A DNA stretch of 64,000 bases from Homalodisca vitripennis (taxonomy: Eukaryota > Arthropoda > Insecta > Hemiptera > Cicadellidae). Shown piece after piece: positions 45,641 through 58,181 of this stretch; position 1 is the first letter of the stretch, and each line of letters opens with the position of its first letter. The stretch covers positions 49,351,001 to 49,415,000 of the forward strand of contig NC_060214.1 of assembly GCF_021130785.1 (NCBI RefSeq), read 5' to 3'. Under the pieces are notes generated by a model that worked only from the letters and a program-made list of their open reading frames with translations, was not told the origin of the DNA and made no database searches. The position numbers and the translations under genes are program-made.

Positions 45641-47885
45641 TTGAGTAAAAGGATGGGAAATGGGGGTAGAATGATTTCGGCTTCTTCAATCATTCTTAAT
45701 ATATAACCAGGCTGTAACCACAATCCTTCCCGTGAAACGATTCTAAATTCAAGTTTTATGATGACGTCATGGCGTGTGAGTTGATGGTGAATTTTAAAGT
45801 TTTATTTATTGATTAAGTTTGTAGGCAAAATTCCAAAGATCACTGGAACACTAGGCCGACCCCAATATATTATTTCAGTTCATTTTACTGTATGTGGGAA
45901 AATAAGTGGCAAAGTCGAACTTTTATTTAAATCTTATAGTGGTGGTTGTAGCTTTTATTTTCCACGATTAAACTTGCTTGAAGACATCGGAATTTGAGTT
46001 TTTATTAATAAAACCTAACAGATCTCCATTCTCATGTGTTTCCTGCACTCGGTAGACATAATTGGGCAAATCCGCTTTTGAATTGCCCAAGCTACCACTA
46101 AAATTGAAGAAACTGATTGAAAAAAGCCATAATTCCTGTTATTAAGTCTGAGTATTTAACAATATAAATAATAGTATTTGAAGTGATATCCTGAGGTGTT
46201 AAAATTAAGTAAAGTATTCATAGTAAATAAACTTAAAGTCTGTGTTAGAAAGGCAGCCTTTTTCCTGTTTGCAGCCTAGGCAATATATATCACAATGAGG
46301 AAATGAAAGTCCTCAGTGAAAAAGTGATTTTATCCGAACATTGGTGCAGTGAATGAAGTAAGGAGAGTTCTACTTTAGAAATTACCGACTATGAGGAAAA
46401 GTGTAATTATTTAAAGAACCGTTTGTTTTTACAAAGGCAGCTAGAACTAAGTATAGTAAATAATGAAAAATCACCTGCTTTGATGAATAGGCTTTAAAAG
46501 CCACAATGTGTTAGCTGAATGATGATGAACAATTAGCTTGCTACCAAATGTGATTTAAAACAGCTATAAAGTGATATAAGCTACTTTTAACGTCTCATTA
46601 AAACAGTTGTGGTAGAGGTAAATCTACTCGTATGATTAGTTTAAATTATATTTAATAAGTTAAAGAATCCCAGTAAAAATACTGTAAAAAATATCTAGTT
46701 TAATAAACTAATACATTTTTAAAATAACAAAAATGTAATCTGGAACTAGTTATCCTAAAAATGGATATATTAAAGTTGTTACTATGTTCTTTCGTTGCTT
46801 TAAGAGTGTTCAATAAAATCCTGAATTTTATAAAATTTGCTAAAAATAAGCACATTTTTCAATCTAGTCTGAAAGGATGGATGCTGAGTGTAGAGAAATA
46901 TAAACTGTTTGTACAATCGCAGAATATTTGTACTAGCACAAGCTTGATCTTCATTATCGAGCATTCCAGTGATCTCGAGGATACGTTTGTTATTGTTTAC
47001 ATCAATTAGATCTGTTATCAGGGGTTTCATGACCAGTTACATGTAACGGTCATCCCCATGTCAGCAACAGGTAACGTATATAGAAACCTTAAATATAAAA
47101 CACATATAAGCAAAAAATTAAATTCCACAATATTTGCTCTGCTTGTTTTCTAATCTATTCTCTGATGGTACCAGACAACGATAATCTCTAAACCTGGCTT
47201 AGATATGGCATAATAGGGAGGTTCAGTGACATTCAGTTCTTCAATTGATGGGTTTTATTCTGCAATAAAACTATGGGTGTTATAGAGTAATGGACCATGA
47301 GACAGTTGTGCGAAACAATTTTGTTCAGATGACTTTTTACACATCCTTTCATATTTATTAGCCACTGTTTTTCATACGCAAAACATACAACTTTTTTCCT
47401 ACTCATAGTCACAATTATAATGCAAGAAATAAATTTCAGCTAAACATAGATAGATAGATTTAGACTTTTTTTATTCAGTCATTTAATTAGTACGAAAACT
47501 CAATATAATTTTACCTCCTTGTAATAAATCGCCCCAAAATGGGGTACTTTTCTGAAAATGCCTAAAACGCCACTTACCTGAAATGGTTTATGGCAGTGAG
47601 TGAGAGATGCTCTTGAAGAACCAATAAATTCCATTTGGTACTAGTTAATGCTTACTTAATGAACTTATTTACATGAGTCACAACCAACTATAAGGTAATA
47701 CATATATACGTATAGATCTGTTAATTTCTATTATTTCAGAAACTTGCTTTTAAATACACAAAGATTCCACTTTGTCTAATACACAATGTTAAAATTAGAT
47801 ATATAACAGTAATCGATATTAATAATACTGCAACAAGAGTATTGTATTAAATAATAAGATCCAATAGGGTTTGTTATATTGTAGT
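45641..47885. other. Gene-poor AT-rich stretch
   Basis: Short frames (45809-45997 and 46761-47009) resemble no family. Nothing else was seen. Confidence 0.45.
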
Positions 47886-47889
47886 AACA

Positions 47890-48090
47890 CACAAATCGCT
47901 TGCCCTGTCTTGGAATTTTTGTTTAGAACAACATTTTACTCAGTAAAATTTGTGACTCGTTTTCATTGTTCTCTAAATAAAACAGACACAACACCATACA
48001 AGTTAATTTGATAGTTTCGACATCATTCTGGCCTTTGCGAGAAGATCACAAAAGTTCGCTCAACCGGTGAACACAGATCAGTCTGTTTGT
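47890..48090 (+). repeat. Diverged direct repeat, copy 1
   Basis: It is similar to 49880-50090 in the same orientation. Shared blocks include GCCCTGTC-TGG and CATCA-TCTGGC, and an AAGATCAC stretch followed by AACCGG. Identity by eye is about 65-70 percent. Confidence 0.5.
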
Positions 48091-49879
48091 AACTAATTCT
48101 AGAAATGTTAAGGAATGTGTATTACTCCTTACAATGTTTTTCCTCTTTAAAGTAACAACCAAGAAGACATAACAATGGATATCAAAAGGACTAAATAAAT
48201 GTAAGCTATCTCGGGTTTTCTAATAGCGCATACCTCAGATATAAAGAAACAACAAGATGTAACTTTATAAGATGTAGTACAGACAAATATATGTTGATAA
48301 AAACTGAAATTGTACTATATCAGCTTCTGCTTCAAAAATATCAGCCTGAATAATAGATATGAAATGATATAAAACCGAAGACGAGTTCAACCTTATTTGA
48401 CGAATATTTAATATTAATCTGAATGAAAACAAACTATGCAGAGTAAAATACGTAAGTTAATTAAAGTTAATTACTTAGCTTACTCCAGTTACCTAACAAA
48501 GGTGAAAATCCCATTACAAGTACTACACAATCAATAATTTATCGTATACAATAATCTAAGTAGATTATTTAGTTAATAATAATTCATTTGAAACATTATC
48601 TTTATTCCCGTCACCTGAAAAAGGTAAACAAATACAAATACAGTAATAAATATTGCTGAACTAAATAATACTAAAGTCAATTTCCTGTCTCACCGTTATT
48701 ATACTACGAACTGTATTGGAATTCTATTTGACTGTCGACTAAATTCCGAGAATTCCATTGATAAACATGAAGTTAACTTCAGAGCAATTTATTCTTCTTC
48801 ACTGCCACAAACAGCAATATCATTTACAACCGAGCGTGTTCAAGTTTATTTCACATTTTTACGTGAATTTCTAAAAAGCCAAAAAAAGTTACTTATAATG
48901 AAAATGTTGCTTGACCACATGCTATTTGCTTAAGTGGTGAGGAAGCAGTTAAAGCATAATTAATTTTACAGGAAAGAAATGGCATTCACACATCTTTTAA
49001 ATATCAATACTTTTACATATTTGTTCAAGCATAAAGTTCAGTCCTGGTATTACAACTTAGATCTATAAAATAACTATAAAATTTACTTATATATGTAAGC
49101 AATACCTAAGGCCGCATGTTTCTTCCACATTTTGATTTTCGGAACGTCGCTTTCTTTATACTGTAGCCAATATAACAGAATATGTCCGTTGATTCCACTC
49201 AATATAGCCATGGTATTACCAGAAAAATGTCATACAATTAAAAATAAGATTTATAATATAGAATAAATTGAGGAGATTGGAAGTAAAATATAGCAGTTAT
49301 TCTCACTTACTTCATACTCCTTCGGGAATACATAAAATACTTATATGACAAATAACCCAAAACTGATATCAGTTCAGAAATTTGGAACTCATGGCACTTT
49401 AAGAACAAGGCAAAAATGTATTCAAAAAGAAAATACTTTTCTTAGGTAGTTGTGTAATAAATAGTATTAAAAGTAGCTAATCAGCAAATAAGGCTGACTT
49501 TTTACTAGGCAAGGTTCTAAAACTTATAATCGTTGTCTTGTAAGACAAGATAATGGAATTATATAAGTTTGACACAAGTATATAAAGGTGAAAAAGCTTA
49601 GTGTATATTTCAAATAGAAATTCGTTAGAGTAAATAAAACTTTATATTGTATGCAGTTCAAATTGGAAAAATAATTTCGTAAGATTCAAGATGCTATCTA
49701 ATGAACTTGTAAGTTTCATTCACTTTCTAATTTTACAGGGTAACTTTGTCAGTTGGTGAAGGCAAAATTAAAGCACGCTATTTGAGCATACTTGTACTAA
49801 TCTAAGAAGTATTGTCTTATGTACTCCATTTCAATAAGCATTTGTTTATTCTATTGTTGGAAAAAATCTGCAACATAAA
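48091..49879. other. AT-rich stretch without a recognised gene
   Basis: Nothing recognisable between the two diverged repeats. Confidence 0.45.
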
Positions 49880-50090
49880 ATAGTGGGCCCTGTCCTGGTG
49901 TTGTAGTAAAGAGCAATAAACGGAACAAGCGTTCAGTGAAATGTTTAAAACTTTGTGCTGGTTTTCAAAGTCAACAAACACAACAGCACTGTGACTATGC
50001 TACTGAGTTTGTTTACACATCAGTCTGGCTTCTGTCCAAAGATCACGACAGTTTCCATCCCTGAACCGGGGTCTCTGACGTTCAAATTTA
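49880..50090 (+). repeat. Diverged direct repeat, copy 2
   Basis: Partner of 47890-48090. Less decayed CG-containing sequence (CTGAACCGGGGTCTCTGACG) near its end. Confidence 0.5.
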
Positions 50091-50130
50091 TTGGTGTTCG
50101 TATTATTTAGTAAACATTATTATTAGTATT

Positions 50131-50206
50131 TTGTAATAATTGATGAACGAAAATTTTTTATACAATTATTGGAGAATTGTGACTTTTCGTTCATAAATTA
50201 TTACAA
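50131..50206. repeat. 23-bp-arm hairpin
   Basis: TTGTAATAATTGATGAACGA (50131) pairs with the complement ending at 50206, with one mismatch. It is a possible miniature inverted-repeat element. Confidence 0.75.
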
Positions 50207-53063
50207 ATAATTGTATTCCAATAAGAAGAGCTCCTCCTTCAATGAAATTATTATTAGTAATAAACATTATGTATTATGTAGTAAAATATTACTGGTCTTT
50301 AGTTGGAACCACAAATAAACATAAATGTTGCATATGGAGAGGACGAAATAAATTGTCTGGGGTTTTAGAAGACCTAGCTCTCGTAAAAAACAGAAACAGA
50401 AACAACCCACAGGTTTACAATATTTTTTGAAGGAGGAAAACATCATTTGAAAAATGAAACAGTAACTCGGCGTCTGCTTACAAAAAAAATAAGACTGAAT
50501 AACAGAAATATAGAAAACTGTCAGAAAAGAAAGAAACTGTGAAGGACAGTTCAAATTTAAAGAAAGTATAAAGTTAAGTGTATTGGAGTACACTAAAAAA
50601 ATTTTAAATAAATGTTTCAAACTCACAGTAGAGTTCGAAGATCTTAAAGTTCATTTAATGCATAGGCTTTAGAATATGTTAGAAGATGACAAGTTGAATA
50701 AAATAAAACAGATGAGTCAATTGTTATACCAATAACTATTGGTAGATAGACTATAAAAATAATATATAATGTTTTAATTAGTAGAATAAAATTAAAACAT
50801 CTACTTTTGTCATAAAATTTTAGTTCGCGTGATATAAAATCTGACCTTGTACATGTTCCCTTAAAATAATGAAATAACAGTGAGTCAGTGTAAATATTCT
50901 TTTTTTTTAAGAAATCTGTGTCAAACAGAGAATAAATGATTTGGACGGAAAAACGTTATTAGTTTACCAAATTTTCCTAATTTTGGAATATTCAAAGCTC
51001 TCTTGGTTTTAATTCTAAAAATTCCTATACATACTATAATATGCCTGAATTTACGATAATAATCAAGAGCATCTCGAATCTTTCAGAAACTGTTTGACCA
51101 TTAAGTTTAACGATATTAATAATTGTATTAGGACGATTTATTATATTTTATTAAGTTCTGAAATGTGTTAATATAATATTCTGTTTATTTTATACACTGT
51201 ATTATGGTTAATTTAGATAGTAATTATATTAGTAGATTGTCCCGAAACACTGACCCATGAGTCCCATACTTTTATTTCATCGTATGCAAATACCAACAAT
51301 GTATATCAGATAATGTTGAGCTGCGACTTAAAAAATTATATATGAGCCAGTATAGCCAGAAATAGAAGTGAAGGAAATAGGCTAAAATTATAGTCACGCT
51401 AATGTCACATATTGACCATCAGTGACGTCATATACAAAGCACCGAATAGCTCCTCTGTCAGGACCTCTTGTCAGAATCTCTTTGCTTTCACCTTTACATT
51501 TTACTTCTTTGCTTTTTGAATCTTCAATGTGAGTATTATATGGTGATTACAACATATATGATTTTTGTTTAAACATGTTTAAAAGTTGAATTCATCAACC
51601 ATAGCGTACCTTTATATATCCGGTAAAGTGATTTTGGAGAGCAGAGAAATGTATGTTTTGGGATTACATATATCAGTTAAAAAAATAATAATAACTTCAA
51701 TATTATAGTTTAAAGGTAGTTATATCAATTGTTGTGTGTTGAGTTGTTGCTAAAATTATTTTAATTTTATGTTTATTCTTGTACGAGTGATATATAATTA
51801 TTAAATTGAAATTATCTATTTTTCAATTTACATAAACTTCAATTTCCGTATATAAAAAAAATGATACTTTAATCCAACACTTCTATTGGACGGGAAATAA
51901 CCTATCTCACTGTCACGTGATGTGTCTCTATAACGAGCATAAATGAGAGCAACAATTATGTGAGTTCTTTTTAAATTACAATGCCAATATGATAACAGCC
52001 ATAGTATTATGCAAATAAAACTTTTTATGTACAATAAATAGTGGTAAAATAATTGGTTAGAATAGCTCTAGTAGGAACAGTAAATAAATAAATTAATGTG
52101 TATTAAACTATTAAACCGCAACTACGTCAAACAATGGAATGGATGATGAAAAAAACGAAGGAAATATCTCAGCCCAACTCAATCTAGATAATTGTTACAA
52201 TTGTCTTTGAACACCTTTTGTACAACCGGTAAAATTCAAAGTGAATTTCAAACAAGAAAACAAACACAAAGCTTTGTCACGTCACTTGATGTTCTTTTCA
52301 TGACCTTTAATGTGTTGTGGTTTCAAAAGTCAACGGTACATTGCGGACATTACTACCGTGTGTGTTAAAAACTCAATAAAATTACAATTTATGTCTGCAC
52401 AGTTTGTGTTTTTTTATGGACACTCCAAGACGTGATGGTAGTATAATATAGCCTTGGGAAAATAGCAGATATTATTAAACCAATAGAATAATAACAAAAC
52501 TGTACTACTTAATATTTCTTAAAGATTATGTTAAGAAAGTAAGCTGTGTATTACGTATTTTTGATTTAAGTTTAAATGTTTTTACACAATTGTATGTTTA
52601 AAAATTTTCTGTTACAAGGTTTTCATTATTTTTACTACTGTGGAATAAAACATTGTATAAGCAATATTGAGTAACAAGTGGTAGTTTATATTACAGATGT
52701 GCCAAAAAACTCGATCTGGTTCCCTTTGAACGTTCCGGCAACAGAACGGATCTGAACAGAACAGTTCAAAGGAGTACCGAACATTCTGGCTATGTATAAC
52801 GGATTGACTAGCTGGGTCTGAGAAGTGGAACGAATAGGCTACTGGGTATTCTATTTCTGATCTAGTTATAGGTAATGGCAACATTTGAGGTTGCAATCTG
52901 TCGCATAACTTAAATATTTAGAGGGTTTTTGACGTACTTTAATTTGTGATTGACCGAAGCTATTAATTATTGAAAGTATTAAATTAATTTAAATTCTAAA
53001 CATAATAGTAAGATTTACAATTTAATTTTCATTTTTGATTATGTTTTAGCTTATCATAATGTA
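50207..53063. other. Gene-poor AT-rich stretch
   Basis: A GC-richer patch at 52690-52900 with GAACGTTCC and repeated GAACGG/GAACAG units looks like the end of a small DNA transposon, but no terminal repeats could be paired. Otherwise nothing was seen. Confidence 0.4.
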
Positions 53064-53450
53064 TTGAATAAAGTGATTCTACGAACTATTCAGCATTTCA
53101 CAAAATATAATTATCGCACTTCCTGTAATATAAAACGTTTTTTTTTTTTAATTCCATTAATTGCTTTAAAGAATGTACCTTACATTAGGCTTCACACAAC
53201 AAAGAGACCTATTACAGTGTTGAAAAAACAAGACATGGATGATCTATTACAGTTTTTTCCTCCTGTGCATCACCCATTTTTCTTGGAACTTCGTACCTCT
53301 GATGTTGATGAGGAAGCGGCAGACATTGGACCTTTATAATTTTATGAAAATGAACAAGAAAGTGATGTTGATGAACCTAATGATGAAGAAGAAAGCGGTG
53401 TAACTAATGGACGAGAGAAAGATAAAAATCTGTATAAAGTAAGATTTAAT
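53064..53450 (+). CDS. Unidentified open frame with acidic tail
   Basis: Ninety-one codons ending at 53339 (TKRPITVLKKQDMDDLLQFF, then PPVHHPFFLEL). The next frame adds a strongly acidic stretch (ENEQESDVDEPNDEEESG) to about 53400, followed by AAAGTAAGAT at 53438, a splice-donor-like sequence. The run of meaningful-looking sequence across a single stop suggests an eroded exon, perhaps of a transposase. The family was not recognised. Confidence 0.35.
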
Positions 53451-53519
53451 CTTTTCTTAAATTTCTTCTAAAATGTATTTAAAGTTTTGTTGGGTTTAAG
53501 TTATGCAGAAAATATACAG

Positions 53520-53520
<1 letters not shown>

Positions 53521-53586
<66 letters not shown>
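53521..53586. repeat. TA microsatellite abutting a Polinton-type end
   Basis: A pure TA run that ends where AGTAGATAGTAAT begins. Confidence 0.95.
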
Positions 53587-53588
<2 letters not shown>

Positions 53589-53762
53589 TAGATAGTAATA
53601 TGGGGTTCCTGGCGCACTTTCGGAGCCGACCGAAAAGCAATGTAAAATACTGTTCAATGTACCAAAAAGGAAGCTGAGAAATAACACAACAAATCTCAAT
53701 GAAAAATTAACCGAATCTACAGTCGTTCGTCTCCAAAAGCGATCGGTACATTACTATCTACT
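53587..53762. repeat. 176-bp miniature unit with Polinton-like termini
   Basis: AGTAGATAGTAAT (53587-53599) and its perfect inverse ATTACTATCTACT (53750-53762) bound a unit. Its inner sequence resembles the Polinton terminal repeat (CAATGTAAAATACTGT and TTAACCGAATCTA). A segment of it, AATGAAAAATTAACC, recurs just past the LTR element at 57447. Confidence 0.75.
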
Positions 53763-53768
53763 CTGTGG

Positions 53769-54572
53769 TGTACCGTTTTTATAGCACATATTTTAAACTT
53801 ATATGGAGCTAATACTTTATAAATTAAACAACTTTTCGGAAATACTTGGTTTATTCCGAAATTCAAGTTTACCAAAATAATTAACAAAGTTTACAAACTT
53901 TTGATTCGATTTTCTTCAAAACTTCACACAATCGAACAAATCTAATTAAGAGTCTGATTAAAAATGAATTAAAATTAAAATGAAACTAAAAATTTATACT
54001 TCTCAAAAAATGGTTTTAAATTAACAAAATAAAATAAATGTTCTCTTCTCAAAATACTCAAAATCAATACAACACAAAACTTGATATTAACTTTATGACC
54101 AAAATTTAATTCACAATACTTCAAAAATGTAATTAATTCTCAGACTCTGAAAGATGGGAAAACTTTAGAAATTTTAATTACAACAGTATAAAAAATCAAA
54201 GATATTAACTAAACGCTGGTACGGGACTTACTACTTTGAAGATTACGGAGGCTGATAGGGATTTAATACGCACTGAAGAAAAATTAAAAAACTTGAATTA
54301 AATTTACACGCGATAAAAAATGGGAATTACTCTAAATCCCACACTATAGGGTTAGAGGAAGAGCTGCGATTCTCAACAGGACCTTGTCGTCGTGGCTTCA
54401 AGACTCGAACTGAATCCTCCAGCGAGCCGGGAGGAACGCATCACCCGATACGTCACTGACCGATCAGCTGATTGCCGGTCCAACTGAACAAACAAAGTCC
54501 CCGCACCGCGTCTAGTTAATAAGAGCCTACTTCCTACCGCGATTCAGCATAAAGAATTTGAACTATGGTACA
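53769..54572 (-). repeat. Left LTR
   Basis: Nearly identical to 56638-57442. The differences are mostly single-base homopolymer indels plus a few substitutions, so the insertion looks young. Confidence 0.95.
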
Positions 54573-54659
54573 TATTTTCCCTAGCCCGAAGCTGCAATCA
54601 CGGTAGGAACCTAAACCTTTAAACACTCATCCCGGACTAAGTACAATAATATCCCTCCA

Positions 54660-54987
54660 CATGCACACTTTTAAATAACAATTCTTTTGTACTTATCACT
54701 ACGTGGAGGCTGTGATGTGTAGTCCGAGGGGTGATGTGGTAGAAGGTGTCCGACGTCCAGTGTGGGTCCCCAGGTAGCCATCGCAGAGGGATGTGGTAGG
54801 TGAGGAGTAGAGGCAGGTAGCTTCTCCAATGATTGTACGGCCGGTGCAGTGCGGCGGCCTCGTTGATCTCGTGGTTGGCTGGCTCTGGTTCGCTAATAGC
54901 ACTGCTACCTGCTCCTCCAATCTAATAACAATTTCAGCCAGCGAGGCATTGAGCTCTTGGAGGACATTCCTTTTACAAAATATTCCC
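54660..54987 (-). CDS. Short coiled-coil open frame in the LTR element
   Basis: On the minus strand the frame reads LNASLAEIVIRLEEQVAVLL, a short amphipathic helix, then a Thr/Ser/Pro-rich stretch ending near 54699. It lacks a good ATG. It could be the relic of a Gag N-terminus. It is the only coding-like feature of the element and supports the minus orientation. Confidence 0.3.
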
Positions 54988-55221
54988 TCCGTATAATTGT
55001 ATGGCTGTCAGTCTTTCACGGTGTTCTTATTGTACGCCTGCGCCAGTGTCACGAATGTAAACCATTACCAGTTGTTGTTAATTACAATACAATCACTTTA
55101 CAGGGATTACAATGGCACAATAATCAATTGTTTACACACAATAAACCTCATATAGTGATAAAAAAAAACAATATTACATATCACTATCACTATTAATACA
55201 ACTCATTGTATACCAAAAAAT

Positions 55222-55318
55222 ATTACCCTGCCCTTCTCTATTGGAAGGAACAGGGAACAACAACACCACAACATTACCAAAATTACCCTGTCCTTCTACA
55301 TTTGAAGGAACAGGGAAG
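55222..55318. repeat. Two tandem hairpin units in the LTR element
   Basis: Each unit has CCCTG(C/T)CCTTC, a short loop, and GAAGGAACAGGG, which can fold on itself. The units are about 60 bp apart. Confidence 0.8.
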
Positions 55319-55959
55319 AAATATATCTCATGATATATCACAATACATCAGAATACATCTGTGTATTTACTTTATACACCATTAATGCCATTCATTGTCC
55401 CTGAAAATTACATGGTTTACAACAACACTTCTATTACACACTTACACTGGCATTTTATATTATGACTTCTCATTTTAGCCATACAATGTGCTGAAATAAA
55501 AACGTCGTCACATCACCCTTTTATATTCCATTATTTATTTTTACTATTATAATAAGCTACTGGACTCTCATACTTAACTTGTTTTGTGTTTTGGGCCAAA
55601 TTAATACATAATTATATAATCAATTCTTGAAGTTAATTTAGAAATAAATTATATTGCCAATTTATTGTTTTTAGACCCATCTTCAATTCCTTTTCAACAA
55701 TATAATTTTCCTGAAAATAAAACATACTGACCTTTGCGCGGGCGAGTTAATGTTTATTGAGTTCTAAAATTTCACATTTGTATTTTAAATTTTAATATAG
55801 AAATATGCATCTTAAAAAAAAGAAAACAAACTATCTTTATTTTAAAACAAAAAACACATTTTACCAGGATCAATATTTCCTTGTTATTTCCGATAAGCAT
55901 TTAACAAGAAAATATTCAATCATATTGCCCGGTCCTATCTTTACTGCCGTGTCATAAAC

Positions 55960-56034
55960 TCTTTCACTTATCGGGCCCACTTAGTTTTCACTTATCAGAG
56001 TCACTTCGCTTTCACTTATCGGGTTCACTTGTAA
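55960..56034. repeat. Three TTCACTTATCGGG units
   Basis: TTTCACTTATCGGGCCCACTT recurs as variants at about 55990 and 56013. A looser ACAAGTTTATAC repeat follows at 56470-56600. Confidence 0.75.
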
Positions 56035-56637
56035 TTAAACTTTACGATACGGACTCTTCTGAACAAATACTTTTACAAGGGGCCGAGTTATTCCAGCTTG
56101 ATTACATCCGGACCTTTTTACAATTTACACAGGACGCTCTCAACAATAATCCTTTCTCCTGTCCTCATTGTTCTTGAACCTTTCTATAACCATAATTATT
56201 TTATAACCCCTTTTCAGATTACAAGCCCTGTCCCTAATATTAAATTTCAAAGTGGACCTTCACATTTTTCCTAACATTCACATAGTGTCGTTTTCGAAAG
56301 TATTTCCGCCCCTAAAATTTATTTCAAATATTAATTCCTTTTTGAGCAACAGATCTACATGCGCTAGCTCCATTTTTATTTTAAAATAATTTTCTTAAAA
56401 TAAATCAAATATTCCAAACTCACAATATTATTCTAAGTCCTAAGTCTTACTCACTACACAAAATTATGCAGGTTTATACACACTTTTCAAGTTTATACAA
56501 GTCTTACACAAGTCTTATACAAGTTACACACACTTACAGGTATCAGACAAGTTTATGCAAGTTTACAAGTTCTTTCCTGTAAATAACTTGTTGTACAAGT
56601 TTATGCTCAAAAAGAAACAGCAGATTGGCGCAATTTA

Positions 56638-57442
56638 TGTACCGTTTTTATAGCACATATTTTAAATTTATATGGAGCTAATACTTTATAAATTAAACAA
56701 CTTTTCGGAAATACTTGGTTTATTCCGAAATTCAAGTTTACCAAAATAATTAACAAAGTTTACAAACTTTTGATTCGATTTTCTTCAAAAACTTCACACA
56801 ATCGAACAAATCTAATTAAGAGTCTGATTAAAAATGAATTAAAATTAAAATGAAACTAAAAATTTATACTTCTCAAAAAATGGTTTAAATTAACAAAATA
56901 AAATAAAAGTTCTCTTCTCAAAATACTCAAAATCAATACAACACAAAACTTGATATTAACTTTATGACCAAAATTTAATTCACAATACTTCAAAAAATGT
57001 AATTAATTCTCAGACTCTGAAAGATGGGAAAACTTTAGAAATTTTAATTACAACAGTATAAAAAATCAAAGATATTAACTAAACGCTGGTACGGGACTTA
57101 CTACTTTGAAGATTACGGAGGCTGATAGGGATTTAATACGCACTGAAGAAAAATTAAAAAACTTGAATTAAATTTACACGCGATAAAAAAATGGAATTAC
57201 TCTAAATCCCACACTATAGGGTTAGAGGAAGAGCTGCGATTCTCAACAGGACCTTGTCGTCGTGGCTTCAAGACTCGAACTGAATCCTCCAGCGAGCCGG
57301 GAGGAACGCATCACCCGATACGTCACTGACCGATCAGCTGATTGCCGGTCCAACTGAACAAACAAAGTCCCCGCACCGCGTCTAGTTAATAAGAGCCTAC
57401 TTCCTACCGCGATTCAGCATAAAGAATTTGAACTATGGTACA
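56638..57442 (-). repeat. Right LTR
   Basis: Partner of 53769-54572. It has the same termini and the GTGG duplication immediately follows. Confidence 0.95.
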
Positions 57443-57614
57443 GTGGAATGAAAAATTAACCAAATCTGAGCTTCTACTTTCTTAAGCTGTGCTTTGTAAA
57501 ATGTTGTCAAATCTGCTACGAATAAAGGATTTATCTTAATAAAATTTAATCAATTTAAAAACATTTTTACTAAAAACATACTTTAATAAAAAACTTTTCT
57601 ACTAAATAAACAAC

Positions 57615-58171
57615 ATGAACTCACCAAGCTCTCTTCAGTTTCTAGCATTTCAAAAACTTACAAAGAAAGACAATTTTAACGAGTTCAACGAATTACCAAA
57701 ACATTTTAAAGAACAGTTGATACTTTCCTTAAATGATACAGAATTCAAAGAACTTGTAAAGTCTTTTGCAGAAAAAACGTCTAATGGAGTGTTTTTACTA
57801 TCGGCAAAAAACTAAAAAAGTAAGGGATTACATATTTAATATAATTACGAAAGATATTGAAAAGAAAGTAAAAAATAAACAAACAGAGAGTTTTCATCGT
57901 TTTTTTATGACATTTTTCCCATATTATACGTTCTTTCAAGATAATCAAGACTTAATTGATGAATTTCTTAGGAATTTTTGTGAGTATCAAGATTTATCAA
58001 CACAATTCATTTAAAGAGCATTATAGAATTTTTCTTATAGAATATAGCCACATTTTGTGTGAAACAAAAGGTATTACTGTAGATAATATTCCATGTGATT
58101 CCTATGAAGAAAGACACCAACTATGGTTATCAAAACAGTACTATGACGTGGGGGGGGACTGCAAGTTTTAG
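57615..58171 (+). pseudogene. Polinton copy-2-specific gene, frameshifted
   Basis: It begins MNSPSSLQFLAFQKLTKKDN at an ATG 8 bases after TAAATAA. It continues across two frame shifts (about 57790 and 58000) through IFNIITKDIEKKVKNKQTES, DLIDEFLRNFCEYQDL, YRIFLIEYSHILCE and QYYDVGGDCKF. About 185 codons in total, rich in Phe, Lys and Glu. The start (L..F..L....FNELPKHFKEQL) is faintly F-box- or SOCS-box-like, but that is weak. It is absent from the corresponding place in copy 1. Confidence 0.6.
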
Positions 58172-58181
58172 AGTTAAGACT

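Larger units (their letters stand above)
53769..57442 (-). mobile_element. Non-autonomous LTR retrotransposon
   Basis: Two direct repeats of about 804 bp, each TGTACC...GGTACA, enclose 2065 bp. They are flanked by a 4-bp duplication GTGG (53765-53768 and 57443-57446). There is no gag, protease, reverse transcriptase or integrase. A purine-rich run (GGGCTAGGGAAAATA read on the minus strand) next to the left LTR would fit a polypurine tract, favouring minus orientation. No convincing primer-binding site was found. Confidence 0.9.

Noticed and set aside
46240..46500. Possible LINE or other coding relic
   Set aside because: No motif could be read in any frame.
52690..52900. hAT-like end (CAGATGTGCC...) with repeated GAACGTTCC-type units
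   Set aside because: No inverted partner or 8-bp duplication was found.
55222..55318. Hairpins as bacterial-type terminators
   Set aside because: Eukaryotic retroelement context, no following T tract, and two tandem copies.
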